Below are positions 13,167 to 23,618 of a DNA stretch of 64,000 nt, piece by piece (within the stretch, counting starts at the first letter, position 1; the number at the start of each line of letters is the position of its first letter). Location of the stretch: assembly GCA_001414485.1 (NCBI GenBank), contig LLEY01000249.1, forward strand, positions 1-64,000. Reading direction: 5' to 3'. This DNA comes from Calycina herbarum (Eukaryota; Ascomycota; Leotiomycetes; Helotiales; Pezizellaceae). The position numbers were made by a program, and so were the translations under genes. A model generated the notes under the pieces. That model did not search any database and had not been told where the DNA came from. It worked only from the letters and a program-made list of their open reading frames with translations.

Positions 13167-13630
13167 TGTAATAAAACTTAAACAAACTAAATAAAGGTGA
13201 CTAAGTCTCGAAGGTTAGTATATAGTAAGAAGTATAAATGTACTGGGTTGTTTACTTAGAAGTGAACTCGTTACTTATATTAAAGATGTTAAACAAGATA
13301 ATAAGATTAATAACTAAAGTTAAGTACGAAGCTCCTATCTAATAGTAGACGTGTCAGTCTTATATAGAACCTTCGTTTCCTAAGTACGTCGCTTACATCG
13401 CTCGCATCGCTCGCGTCGCTCGCGATTAAGGCGATCAGAGCAATGTAGGTAATCACGTTACATAACCCTACGTAACTTCTAACATTACTACAATAGTAAG
13501 ATCCTGAAATTCCTAATATCCTTCTGTATTACTGATTTCCTCCTATATTACTTTCCTTTCCTAGATATTATGCCTTGTCCTGTCAGAACGCCGTCTGAAC
13601 TACTTACCACGTATACCGTGATTCGTAACA
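13167..13630 (-). repeat. 5' LTR of outer retroelement
   Basis: This 464-bp LTR begins TGTAATAAAACTT and ends ATTCGTAACA on the plus strand, so on the element's own strand it starts TGTTACGAATCACG. It is homologous to the two 475-bp LTRs. Its outer edge lies directly against transposase-derived sequence, indicating insertion into the neighbouring DNA transposon. Confidence 0.88.
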
Positions 13631-15167
13631 TCGAGCTCGTATAACCTTTCTAGAGAAGTATACCTCTACTCCTTAGCTAATTTCTCTACAAAGATTAAGT
13701 CTCTTACTCTTCTTTCTCTTCTAATTCTTAAGAATAATAGCTATTCGTAGCCCCTAGTTCTTATATTTAAGAATAGAGACTTAAGAGGAAAGAGTACGTA
13801 TAGAAGTAAAGACCTTATATATCTTAAGCTTAGATAGAGACTTTTCAAAGTCTAAGAACGCGTGTTATATAGCTTTTAATATAAGAGGTGTTTTCATACC
13901 TTTAACAGGTTTCTTAACTAGCGAGGCAGGCTTTGTTACCTAGGCAACTATTTTTATACTCTAAATTAGCTAGATTCTAGCCTTCTTAAAGGTATATATA
14001 ATATTATATTCTATAAATATAAGATTCTAGGCTGTCTTAAACATCTTATAGAAAAATCTCTTAGATATAGAGACTAATCTATCGGAAGTAGTAAGGAGCT
14101 TTTCTAGCTCGTTACTATAGAATATAACGAGAGGTTAGAAAAGGCTTATATTAAGAAGCTAAAGCCGATATATAGTATAAGAAGGAAGGATAATAATAAT
14201 AATACAATAGTAGAATACAAAGTCGATAAATTTCATATTAATATACGAGGAGTAGCTGTTTATAAGAAGTAGCTAGTATGCTCTTACGCTCTTCAGTTTT
14301 ATATATCTCTTAAAGACGTCTTCTAGCTACTTTAGGCTAAACTGGTTTAATAACTAGCTGTTTTCTAATAAACTGAAATATACTCTGTCTTCTTTAATAT
14401 CCTCTGTCTAAGAGCCTTATAAGTCTTCTAACGCGCTCTTATAAATAAGAAGCGGCGGGATAGCTCTTCTAATAGCTGAGACATATACTAGTAGAGAAAT
14501 AAACTCTCGAGAACTGTTCTACTTATTCTTTATAACCCGGCCTAATATATACGCTTTTAGACTTATAATACGCTTTATAGATTAGCTAAATCCTATAAGG
14601 AATCCCTTCTTATTAAAGTTATATAGGTTATCGGCAGTTATATTATATTTCTCGATAACTTACGTAAGCTAGAGAAAATAAGATAATATTAGCTTTTATA
14701 CTTAAATTAAGATAAGAAGAGGAAAAAGTATATAATACTAAGGTAAAGAAGAGTATAAACATAGGAGTATACTTAGCTACTACTCTTAAGTTCTTAATAT
14801 TCTTAAGATAGCTGCTATATAACCTGTCCTTGTGTTTTCAGATAAATTGCCTAGTCTAGTTCTTCCCTACTGCGCTCTTACGTATCTCTTCTACAAGGTT
14901 CTTGACAATTGAAGACGTAGGGGGTATTGCTTAATCGGTAAGGTTATTAATCTGTCGAATTAGGACTTCTTCTTGCTCCTTAGTAAGTGCTTGGTAGTAA
15001 AGGGCAGAAGCCTCTTTGCGTGTTATAGTTAAGCCCCTAATCCTCTGTAAGATAGCAGTACGGTCACACCTATACTTCTTAGCTGCCTTAGTAAAATTGC
15101 TATGCTCTCCTCTTTCAATTGCTGCCACCGCTAAGTTGATCTGATGAGATTTGTCTGTTCTAGCCAT
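13631..15167 (-). pseudogene. pogo/Fot1-like DDE transposase, RIP-inactivated
   Basis: From a start codon at 15167 (MARTDKSHQINLA) the frame runs to a stop at 14931 and is readable in the same phase to about 13640. The first 78 residues form a Psq/CENP-B-type helix-turn-helix (AAKKYRCDRTAILQRI) followed by KEQEEVLIRQI. Past the first stop the reading resembles the family's AIPPTSSIVKNLVEEI, KYNITADNLYNFN-KGFLIGF, RRAIPPLLIYK and LLLINSYSSYIN blocks. The aspartates expected in the first and second catalytic blocks (NFDE-like and IDGH-like) are both Asn codons, a RIP-type change. The transposon's 3' terminus is missing because the outer retroelement sits there. Confidence 0.85.
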
Positions 15168-15768
15168 AGTTAAAGTGGTGATGGTCGAGGTAAAAAGAGG
15201 GGTTTTTCGGCGGGCTTTTGCCAGGACCGTGCACGAGGCCGGGATATCGGTTACAACGTATCCGACCGAACAGCTGTAGCGAAACGAAATACTAGGGTCA
15301 AGATCCAATCGAAAAATGTCCTTAGACTCACAGACAAGGCCCCTAGAAACCACAAACAAGGGAATTCAAGCTAAAAGCCAGGGTTTTGTGGGGTTTCCAG
15401 GGGCATTTGCAGGGTCTGGGTGGTGTTTAATCTCGCTACAGCTGCTCGTCGGGTACGCTATATGACGTTACATCGACTACATGGGCACCTGGTTCCCCGG
15501 TGCATCAAATAGCCCCGCCAGATAAATCCAACTGGAAGCAACCTCGTGAGCCAATTGATGAAACTCGAAAACCAACTGCATTGCAGCATTCGCACTGTGC
15601 CCACTTAAGGCACGACATTTCCTTTCTCAGAAACTTTTTGACCGAGATATTGTTGGCTTTTCATTTTGGCTACCTGAAGTACCGGTTCTTGTGTTGCCCC
15701 GCTATTTCCGACCGGGTCAATGTGCTTTCTCCTCATTTTAAGAACTACACAAACGAATACCGTTAACT
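15168..15768. other. Transposon 5' flank and P450 promoter region
   Basis: This stretch is not RIP-damaged. Its left part probably belongs to the 5' end of the pogo-like transposon, but no terminal inverted repeat could be matched because the other end is lost. Its right part is the upstream region of the P450. Small open frames here show no recognisable features. Confidence 0.4.
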
Positions 15769-17517
15769 ATGGGGATTGCAGCGTTTTCAACGCTGTGCCT
15801 GATTTTAGTCGCCACTCAATTACTCCGAATTCTTTATGCAATCCTTTATCGTCTCTTTTTATCACCATTAGCCAAAGTCCCCGGGCCGAACCTCGCGGCG
15901 CTGACGAGTTGGTATGAATGTTACTACGATGTTTTTCTTCCCGGCAAATATGTTTTCAAAATCAAAGACTTGCATAAACAATATGGTACATACCTAAGAG
16001 TTCGTCGCTTCATATTGATTCTCATTTTGTTTAGGTCCCATCGTTCGCATCACTCCTCGTGAAGTCTCCATTTCCGACCTAGAATTTCTGGATACAATAT
16101 ATGCACCTGGGCCACACGCTAAACGCAACAAGGACCTCGAGAAAGTGAAAGCGCTTGGTATAAATTCTTCAATTGGCGGTGCAGTTGAGCACGACCTCCA
16201 CCAAAAAAGGAGAGAATCGCTTAACCCATATTTCTCCAAGAAAAGCGTCGTAGCATTAGCGCCGCAAATTCAGTTCAAGATTTCTCAGCTCAGCAAAATA
16301 TTTACTTCTAGGGAGAAAAATAGGGATGTCGTAAATCTTTCTGACCTCTACTTTGCATTTTCTAGCGAGTAAGTCCGCCCTCCATCCTTAGCGTATCCAT
16401 TTTTAACCGACCCAAGTGTCGTTTCCCAATACTGCTTTGGTCACAATAGGGATCTTCTTTCTAATTCCCTTCTCGCTTCTGTGATGCGGGAAAATGTTGC
16501 AACTGTCTTGAGAGGGGTCAAGTTCAACCTTCATTTTTCGTGGGTACGAGTATTCACTCGTATGCTCCCACCCAGACTTGGATCACGTTTTATTCCTCAA
16601 GGCATTAAAGACCTGATTACTTTTAGAATGGTAAGGTATTTTGTCATGGCTCAAATGCTCCATACACAAAAATTCAGACATTAACAACTCTATATGCGTA
16701 GAAAATTCGACAAGAAATTCAAGAGGTAATTCAAAAGAAGGAGCATGCTAGCGGTGACAAGCTACATTCTATATTTGATGAATTGCTAGATAGCCCAACA
16801 CTTCCCTCGTCAGAGAAAACAGTTCAAAGACTTGAAGATGAAGCAACTTTGCTCGTGATGGCAGGTATGTAACAATGGTCTTGTTGTATTGTAACCTGAG
16901 TTGACTGAGAAATAGGCACTGAATCCACCGCGAAATCGATATGTATAACGCACTACCACCTCCTTGCAAACAAGAAACTCATGGAGAAGCTTCGCACTGA
17001 GCTTGCAGCAAGCCCCAGTTCTACATTCTCGGAGGTTGATCGAATTCCCTATCTGCATGCGATCACGTTGGAAGCAAATCGTCTCTCATTTGGTCTCACC
17101 GGCCGCAATCCACGCGTTTCTCCCGACCAAGTAATACAGTACACCAATTCCTCAAGCAAAGTAACTTACAATCTGCCTCCGGGTACACCAATCAGCACTT
17201 CGACATTGCTTGCACACACTAACGAAAATGTTTTCCCAGACCCTTGGACTTTCAACCCGGATCGCTGGCTTGGAAAGGAGGGGCAAGAAAGGAAGAAATA
17301 CATGTTGGCTTTCAGCAAAGGTCCCAGAAAGTGCATCGGGATGCACTTGGCTGAGGCGGAATTGCTTTTGGCAATTGCGGAGATGGCAAAGTGGGATATG
17401 GATTTGTTTGAGACGGAGGAGGAGGATGTGAAGTTTTTGCATGATTATCATGTGGCGACACCTCGCTTAAACTCCTCGGGAGTTAAGGTAACGGTCACTG
17501 GGAAACGAGGTAATTAA
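15769..17517 (+). CDS. Cytochrome P450 monooxygenase (five exons)
   Basis: Exons: 15769-15985, 16035-16368, 16417-16630, 16702-16864, 16916-17517, giving 509 aa, the usual P450 length. An N-terminal hydrophobic anchor is followed by a PGP-type hinge (KVPGPN). The I-helix AGTEST lies across the last intron, ExxR (EANR) is at about 362-365, the PERF-like segment is FNPDRW, and the heme loop [10 protein letters not shown] has ligand Cys449. All introns are GT-AG and short. It should be an ER-bound heme-thiolate oxygenase needing a reductase. The sequence around [21 protein letters not shown] recalls trichodiene-oxygenase-like P450s, but the substrate is unknown and no biosynthetic backbone gene is nearby. 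It is intact although its start lies only 0.6 kb from the transposon island. Confidence 0.9.
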
Positions 17518-18190
17518 GTAGGTCAGCTAATATGTGCTCTAATATCAAGTTTTTTATATGCCCACAATAGTGTTGCCTTTTCTATCGAAGATCTACCTCT
17601 CCTCGAGCCCATGTCCCGGAAGCGAAAAGTGGAGAAAACCAGCCACAAAAAAAATTACTTAATTGCTCAAGTAAAACTCTAAGCGGCCTATGTGAGCTAA
17701 GCAGAGTAGTGGTCATTAATCTACTAACCTACACATTGCTCACGGTGGAGAGAACTGGAGTCAAAGAAGAATAAAACCCCCCATTCTCTTTAGTAGCAAG
17801 ATTGCCTCCACATAGGAGATTAGATCTATGAATAGCCAACCACTACCACTTGTTCTACTTTCTTCAGCACGGCAATTGCTCTTTGAAATCGACAGCTGCT
17901 CCCATGTCCCGTTAAAGTCTTAACCATCTAGGAAACTCCCTTGTGCCAACTTGCAACTCATGACTCGCTTTTCAAATCATATCGTTGCGTCGTAGACGTG
18001 AAAACATGTCAATATGTCTTTTATAATTAGAAGTCTTACGCAAAACAAAAGAAAACAATTTCAGCTACATCGGCTTGGACTGTATAGACTTAGGTAACTA
18101 GAAATTGTTACGGGAAATATATGCGCTGACTCGATAGATTTCTGGTTCAAACATTCTGAGAAACATTTGCCCCTGAAGGAGGAAACTGTT
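17518..18190. other. Intergenic region, nothing recognised
   Basis: This lies between two convergent genes (P450 plus strand, NLR-like gene minus strand), so it should hold both 3' ends. I see no open frame, repeat or RNA gene. Confidence 0.5.
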
Positions 18191-19411
18191 TTATAAAAGT
18201 CCAGCCTCTTGATAATGTTTTTGGACTTTTAGGTATTTTTTTTTGGTAACGTCGATTAATCTCATTGAGGGGAAGTCCAGCGAAAGATTGATTCTGTGCA
18301 AAGCAGCCGTCGATAAAATCAAACCCATATTGCCATCGAATTTGAAAACTTTAAGTAGTGTTTTAAGAACATTGCTCTTTTCTTCCTCGGTTGCACGTTT
18401 AAGGACCCTTTTCTTGTGGCTGCGCAAGCTGGAGAGTCTCCATCCTTTGCTAGCTAAAGTTAAACATATTTTAATATCGCCAGACATTGCAGCTCTGTCA
18501 AGGGCATTTAGAGCAATGCCATTTTGAATGACGTAAAGTGGTATTTCTCTTTCCACTACAGCTAAATGCTTCTCCAGGAATAACGACTCAAAGTATTCAA
18601 CGATTTCGAGTTGATTCCAAGACGCAGCTTCGTTCTTGATGTGAGAATATAGTCTTGAGAGACAAACCTCGTGGGGCGTCTTAGCAAATGGAAGAAACTT
18701 AGTGAAACAAAGTTTAAGGATTTCACTGTTCCCTCGAGAGCATGCGATCAATAACCTTGAGTATAACCATCCGTATTTGGGCGTTGAATTAGGATCCCAA
18801 TAGTCCTGATCACAGAGGGATACTCGCTTGGACATTTCTTCAGAAAAGAAGAAAGCAGGGGGTCGCGATTCATCCCCGAAAGCCCATTGTGCGGCATTGA
18901 TCAGGCATGCCTCCGGGTCAAAACTAGACTGTTCAATCATCAATACACGCACCAGGGGGGAATAATTGGCGACGAGAGCCCAGCCAAGGGCTCCAATCAC
19001 AGAGTCTTGTTTGCTCATATTTTCCCCCAGATACCATGGCTTGAAGGAAAATGGCAGCTCCTTTTCGTTGATAAGGTTATCAAATAATATATCTCGGCGG
19101 CTTCTTCGGTCGCTCGGTAGGAACTTTGCAGCATGCCATAACCAGTTTTCCTTCACATAGGGCAATAGGCGATAGTTTTCAAGCGGAGAATTGCTCTGGC
19201 GTTTCTTTGTTGGGATGTACTTGTCGTATGGAATTGTTGAATTTTTGTGATTCGAGTTGAAAAAAGCACGTCTCATGAAATTTGCTGATGCAGTTTGCGG
19301 AATGACAGACGACTGCATATGACCACTATTTACTGACATTTCCAGAGCTGCCATTTTTGCTGTTATTCCGTTGTCTGTGTGTAAAGTAACCTGAGTCTCA
19401 AAATCAGTGAA

Positions 19412-19419
19412 GTTGAGGT
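19412..19419. repeat. Left 8-bp target-site duplication (GTTGAGGT)
   Basis: GTTGAGGT immediately precedes the CAGTGTGAG terminus and is repeated exactly at 20276-20283. An 8-bp duplication is the hallmark of hAT transposition. Confidence 0.95.
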
Positions 19420-20275
19420 CAGTGTGAGAAATGAGTAGAGTAAAGTAGAGTAGTAACCACTACTCTACTCTACTCATAGTACTCTAAGTAACTCAGAGTA
19501 GTACTCTGAGTATTCGGGCCGTATCAGGCCGGGCCGGGAGGAGACTCGGAGTGGCGTCGGAGTGGCGTTCCAGGGCTGCCGGGAGCTTTAGCGAGATCTC
19601 CTTTCTACTCTATTTACAACGTAACTTCTTTAATAATAGCCTTATTAAATTAGCTGTTAATTATATAATAATAAATATAAGTGCTCAATATATATAATTA
19701 GTAATATTACTAATAATAAGCTTTATAAGCCTTATAAATAGTACTTTAAAGAAAAGAGAGTTAAAAGAGAAGTAAGTAGCTCTTTATATATTTTATATAC
19801 TAAGTTTCTATACTAATTAACTTATTAAGTTCTCTCTTTTAAGTTAGTAGAAAGTTAATAAGCTTAACTATCCGGTTTTGTCTATATTAGCTTAGAAGTA
19901 TCTATAAGTTCTAGCTACTTCAGCTTCTAGTAAAAAAGTCTTTAGTCAGAGAGCTAATATAGTTATAAAGCAACGAAATAGGCTCTCTAAAGAGACTATA
20001 GAGGCTATAATTAGTCTAAAAAGCCACGGTCTTTATCTAGAAGAAGAGACTAAAGAAGAGATAAAAGAAAGAAGAGAAAGGAGAAGGATAAAGATATACT
20101 ACTTTATACTTTAGTTACTTGTTTCTATTTATAGTATACTACTCAGAGTACTACTTGAGTAGTCATGAGTAACTACTCTACTCTACTCAACTGAAGTTTA
20201 AGTACTACTCTACTCTACTCTACTCACACTACTCAGAGTACTACTTGAGTACCTGAGTATTCCTTGCTCACACTG
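19420..20275 (+). mobile_element. hAT-type deletion derivative (856 bp)
   Basis: The element starts CAGTGTGAG and ends CTCACACTG, a perfect 9-bp terminal inverted repeat, and is bounded by an exact 8-bp duplication. Both subterminal regions carry arrays of TACTC/GAGTA motifs (about 19430-19515 and 20145-20260), the kind of sequence hAT transposases bind. The centre is AT-rich. On the plus strand 19899-20111 encodes a degenerate hAT C-terminal dimerisation segment (ATSASSKKVFSQ, then RNRLSKETIEAI), ending at TAG. It therefore derives from an autonomous element by loss of most of the transposase and must depend on a transposase elsewhere. Confidence 0.93.
19899..20111 (+). pseudogene. hAT transposase C-terminal (dimerisation) remnant
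   Basis: The frame reads YL, a stop, VLATSASSKKVFSQ, then RNRLSKETIEAIISLKSHG and a charged EEETKEEIKERRERRR tail. This matches the layout of the hATC domain (ATSA-SERVFS, RNRL-ET). The zinc-finger and RNase-H-like parts are missing, so the product cannot be active. Confidence 0.8.
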
Positions 20276-20283
20276 GTTGAGGT
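20276..20283. repeat. Right 8-bp target-site duplication (GTTGAGGT)
   Basis: This is an exact copy of 19412-19419 directly after CTCACACTG. Reading the NLR-like frame through a single copy gives VAYLNFTDFETQ without interruption. Confidence 0.95.
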
Positions 20284-22438
20284 ATGCGACACAAACTTCT
20301 CCGAGTAGCTCCTCGCCTTCTTGTAGGTTAAAGTGAAAAGATATGTTCTCAGAATCCTGGTGACTGAGGATATATTGCTGAACGGTATAGTGAGCCAGCT
20401 GGATAGTTCCAGTCTCTTCATCTAGCACGACAAGATTTCCACAGGCTCGAACAAGTCTAAGAATACTCGTTGGTATCTTATCTCGGTTCCAGAATGTATC
20501 ATCGATCGTGAATGCGATTGCTTCGCAAAGTTCATCCATGAGAAGAGGCCGCCGTGCCCACCGGAACATTGGCCTGACTAGCTCTTTTCTCTCCGCGCCT
20601 TCAATTCGTCTAAGAAGACGGTCGTACGTTTCGCTAAGATTCTTGGGAAGACTCCTTAGAATAACTCGCAGTCCCTCATCAGACTCTGCTGTGCATAATT
20701 CTGACAACTGAAATACTACCCAGAGGAACCTATATGAGTTTTAGCATACCCATAATCATGAAAGGTGGGTGCATGCTACTTGCATTCCTTGGGCCCCATT
20801 GAGAAGTATTGCGACCAGTTCTTCTTTGAGCTCTGAAGCCCGTATAACCAGCTCCCCGCTAGATAGGAGAGTTGAAACTGATTTCCGAACAAAGTTCTCA
20901 ATATCTGATAGTATGGCCTCTCGAGTGACCTGAATGCTAAATTTGGATTGGTGAGTGGAAAAAAGGCTTTTCCCAATATCTTCTCTGCATGACGCAAAGA
21001 TTTTGACCACGCCCTGTGAGGTTTGATGGGAAAACAAAGTCATGAAACCTTCATAAAACTTCTGGATGTCTTGCTCCTTTAATTCATCAATACCATCAAT
21101 CACCAATACCACACTTTCGAATTGATCTATCGTTTTGGACAGTATGGAGAGTACGTCCTTCAATTCCGGAATGCGCTCCCCGTCGTGATAATAGTGGTTG
21201 ATAAGTGCTACTATGCTATGTGGAATTTCGATCTGTTCGAAAATGGTGCGTATTAAGCCTCCGAAAATCGCAATTGGCTCCAAAGTAAGTTTATTAGAGT
21301 AGTCGCAATAGTGATATCCGACCGCAGTTTTCCTGTTTACTGATACCAAATGCAGATGGTCAATTACACTCGACGCGAGTGTGGTCTTTCCACAATCGGC
21401 TGATCAATAGTGTAAGCCAAAAGTATATAGCTACATGAATCTGAATACTTACGTATCCCGTAACAACAAATGATTGAGGAATGGCATGATTCGTACCACA
21501 AATTCCATTCCTGTTTGTCGAACAACCATGTACCTGTATTTTCATGCCCCGTACTCCTGATCTTTGCATGCTTTTGGGCACTACTAACTTCGGAAAGTAT
21601 GACCAAAAGCTTCTTCTTATGCTGCACTAGTTTACGAATTAGCAATCATCATTTGTCTGTGTGATGAGATCAAGGAAAATAACCTTTATCATTCATTTCC
21701 TGTAACTGCCGGTCTCTCAGTACAAGAGCTCTTGATTCCGCTGCCTCAATCATATTGCAAAGTTCAGCCTCTTTTTCAACGTTTTTCCGATGGAATCTAA
21801 ACCTTCGTTCGGCGTCTTTGAATTTCTGCTCCACACTGGAGCCGAGTGTTTGTACTGCTCGTTTTATGAGACTTTTCTGTTGGGCTTTAATCATATTCTT
21901 AAAATTTATACAGAGTTCAATGATATCCAAATAAGTTGCGGCAAGCGCCTCATTTAATCTCGGATGCTTGTTTTGTGAGAATATTCTTTGAAAGTCCTTT
22001 TGCCATGTTTGTTAGCTGCTAAGTGTCCTCCTTGTTTGGTGGCAGATCACTTACGAATAGACGTGGAAGAATGTCACCAATTCTCCCAAGGGTGTCTGTC
22101 ATTCTTTCATAAAATCTGGTAAAACTCCTTGCGAGAACCAGAATGACCCTCAAGCTCCCCCAGAGAGGTGCTAGAATTTCGGGAGCGGCGTTTGCAAAAG
22201 TGTCCATGGCCTTCCCATATTCCTCGATTTTTTCTACTAGTGGTTGAATGGCAGCCATCGCATTTCGTGTCTTGGATTTGACACGATCTTCTCGTTCAAT
22301 ATTTGAAGCATTGTAGAGATTTTGTGGTGTCGCTTCCTTGAACAGAATCCGCTCTTCTGGTTCAAGATTTGCGAGATAACGATCGCGTGCTGTTACCCAT
22401 GGAGTCAAAACTGCCGCCTCAAAAGCCATATCGGACAC

Positions 22439-23618
22439 AGTTGCCTTCGTGGTGTGCGAGACTTAGTTTGAAGAAACGGTATAACCTGCGGTCTGTATAA
22501 ACTGTGGGTAAGACCTCAGAAAGGATTGTTTCATTGCAATTGATGTTAAAAAACTTGCGACGCACCTACAACACAGCCTTATTTTCTAGGGTTGCATGCC
22601 GGTGGCTGTGGCAAGTCCGCCTCATCGCATGCTTGGGTGCGCGACCATCCCCTCCCCCGCGATCAGAGTCAAAATACACCGAATATGGGGAGGGTGATAT
22701 GCTCTGAAGGAGCCGCAGTCGTGCTTTCACTTCTTGTTTTCATCATAGCCTCTCGGGGAAGGAGCGACTCTCGTGGGTGGTTGGGTCAAGGAGTGTCAAC
22801 TTATGAAAGTTGACCTCCCAAGACTCGACCTGAACATTTTTTTTCAAAGCTGCTTTTCATAGAGTATGTGCATCTACATAGACATACATGACTACCAGAA
22901 AACTAAGCTCCCCTTTTGAGGCCGCGATTGGAAGGTTTCCTTTATGTTTTAAAAACTCCATGAAGAATGTTAGTAACCACAATATTCGAGAGGATTAATT
23001 GCCATGCGCCCTCCTAAAACTCCCCAGAAGGCCCCAAAAGAAAAACAACGAAGTCAGACGAGGGGCAACAGGCAAAAAAAAACGAATAAATTTAAACAAA
23101 AGGTATATATGAGTACGCGAACCTCTCGGGAACCTACTCCCCCAGACCAACGACTGACCAAATATCCACTTGAACGAACAAGAAATATCAAAGGCCGTAT
23201 ACCACCACAACCAGGCCCCTTTTGTCTTCGGCCAACAAAACATTTCAGTACGTAACTATTAAATACACGATCCGTCCTATCCAACAGAATCGAACCCCAA
23301 TTTTCATTCGTTTCATCGCCAAACCAAGCCACAACGCTGAGGTGAGAATGACTCTTCTCACTCTCAATCTCCCACCCCAAATCACCGAACAATGTATCAA
23401 AATACGACGAACCCCAACTCCATGCCAAAACAAATATGTGGCCGATTCCCCAACTCATGACTTCCCTCCAGCAAAGGAGTTTATAGATTCAAGACCCAAA
23501 AAGTCTTGAAAAGGGGGTAAATAAATCATCAACCCAACGCCCCTCCCCTCCCAATCAACAACCAATTAAACCACCCCCATCGTATAACTTCTCATATGTA
23601 ATCGCTTCGCCACGTCTC
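22439..23618. other. Intergenic region upstream of the NLR-like gene
   Basis: This holds the promoter of the NLR-like gene and the 3' flank of the cupredoxin-like gene. Overlapping open frames on both strands at 23004-23460 are low-complexity with no recognised domain. I see no RNA gene or repeat. Confidence 0.4.

Larger units (their letters stand above)
10223..13630 (-). mobile_element. Outer Ty3/gypsy retroelement, 5' half
   Basis: This contains the 5' LTR (13167-13630), gag start (13132 downward) and the first part of pol of the outer element, colinear with 6802-9747 of the inner one. It breaks at the YLDDI codons where the inner element inserted; the remainder lies at 556-3381. Its LTR is 464 bp and more diverged (extra ATCGCTCGC repeats), so it belongs to the same family but a different copy. 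All frames are RIP-damaged. Confidence 0.88.
556..14930. other. RIP-mutated transposon island
   Basis: Over 14 kb the sequence is strongly AT-rich and full of TpA steps, with no open frame above 100 codons. Repeated copies within it differ from each other mainly by C/T and G/A transitions. Recognisable transposon coding sequence is broken by stops at positions where Trp, Gln or Arg codons are expected. This is the classic footprint of repeat-induced point mutation in ascomycetes. Damage begins abruptly near 556 and fades inside the transposase remnant near 14930. Constitutive heterochromatin over this block is likely but inferred. Confidence 0.9.
18191..22438 (-). pseudogene. NACHT NLR-like (STAND NTPase) gene split by a hAT element
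   Basis: Exons on the minus strand: 22438-22055, 21996-21684, 21626-21453, 21399-20784, then 20729-18191 interrupted by the insertion at 20275-19420. Without the insertion and one target duplication, exon lengths total 3,162 bp, one open frame of 1,053 aa. The N-terminal 230 residues resemble the helical domain common before fungal NACHT modules (APLWGSLRVILVLA). The NACHT P-loop is GIPDCGKT at about 289-296 (Lys295) and Walker B is VVLVIDGIDEL at about 387-396. The C-terminal part has the LLPYVKENWLWHA motif and degenerate ankyrin-like repeats. Such proteins are proposed nonself/immune sensors in fungi. The intron at 20730-20783 uses a GC-AG boundary. As it stands, translation after residue 647 runs into the element and stops after 21 residues. 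Confidence 0.87.

Noticed and set aside
13380..13440. ATCGCTCGC direct repeats, considered as a CRISPR-like array
   Set aside because: Units are about 9 bp without spacers and lie within an LTR; a eukaryotic retroelement feature.
15500..15917. Small frames just before the P450
   Set aside because: No domain features; one overlaps the P450 start in another phase.
22592..22700. Short plus-strand frame with a GGCGKS P-loop-like string
   Set aside because: No other NTPase motif, only 73 codons, overlaps another frame, and lies in the promoter region of the NLR-like gene. Chance match.
23004..23460. Overlapping open frames on both strands
   Set aside because: Low-complexity composition (Lys/Arg/Pro on one strand, Trp/Gly/Ser on the other), no domain, no splice partners.
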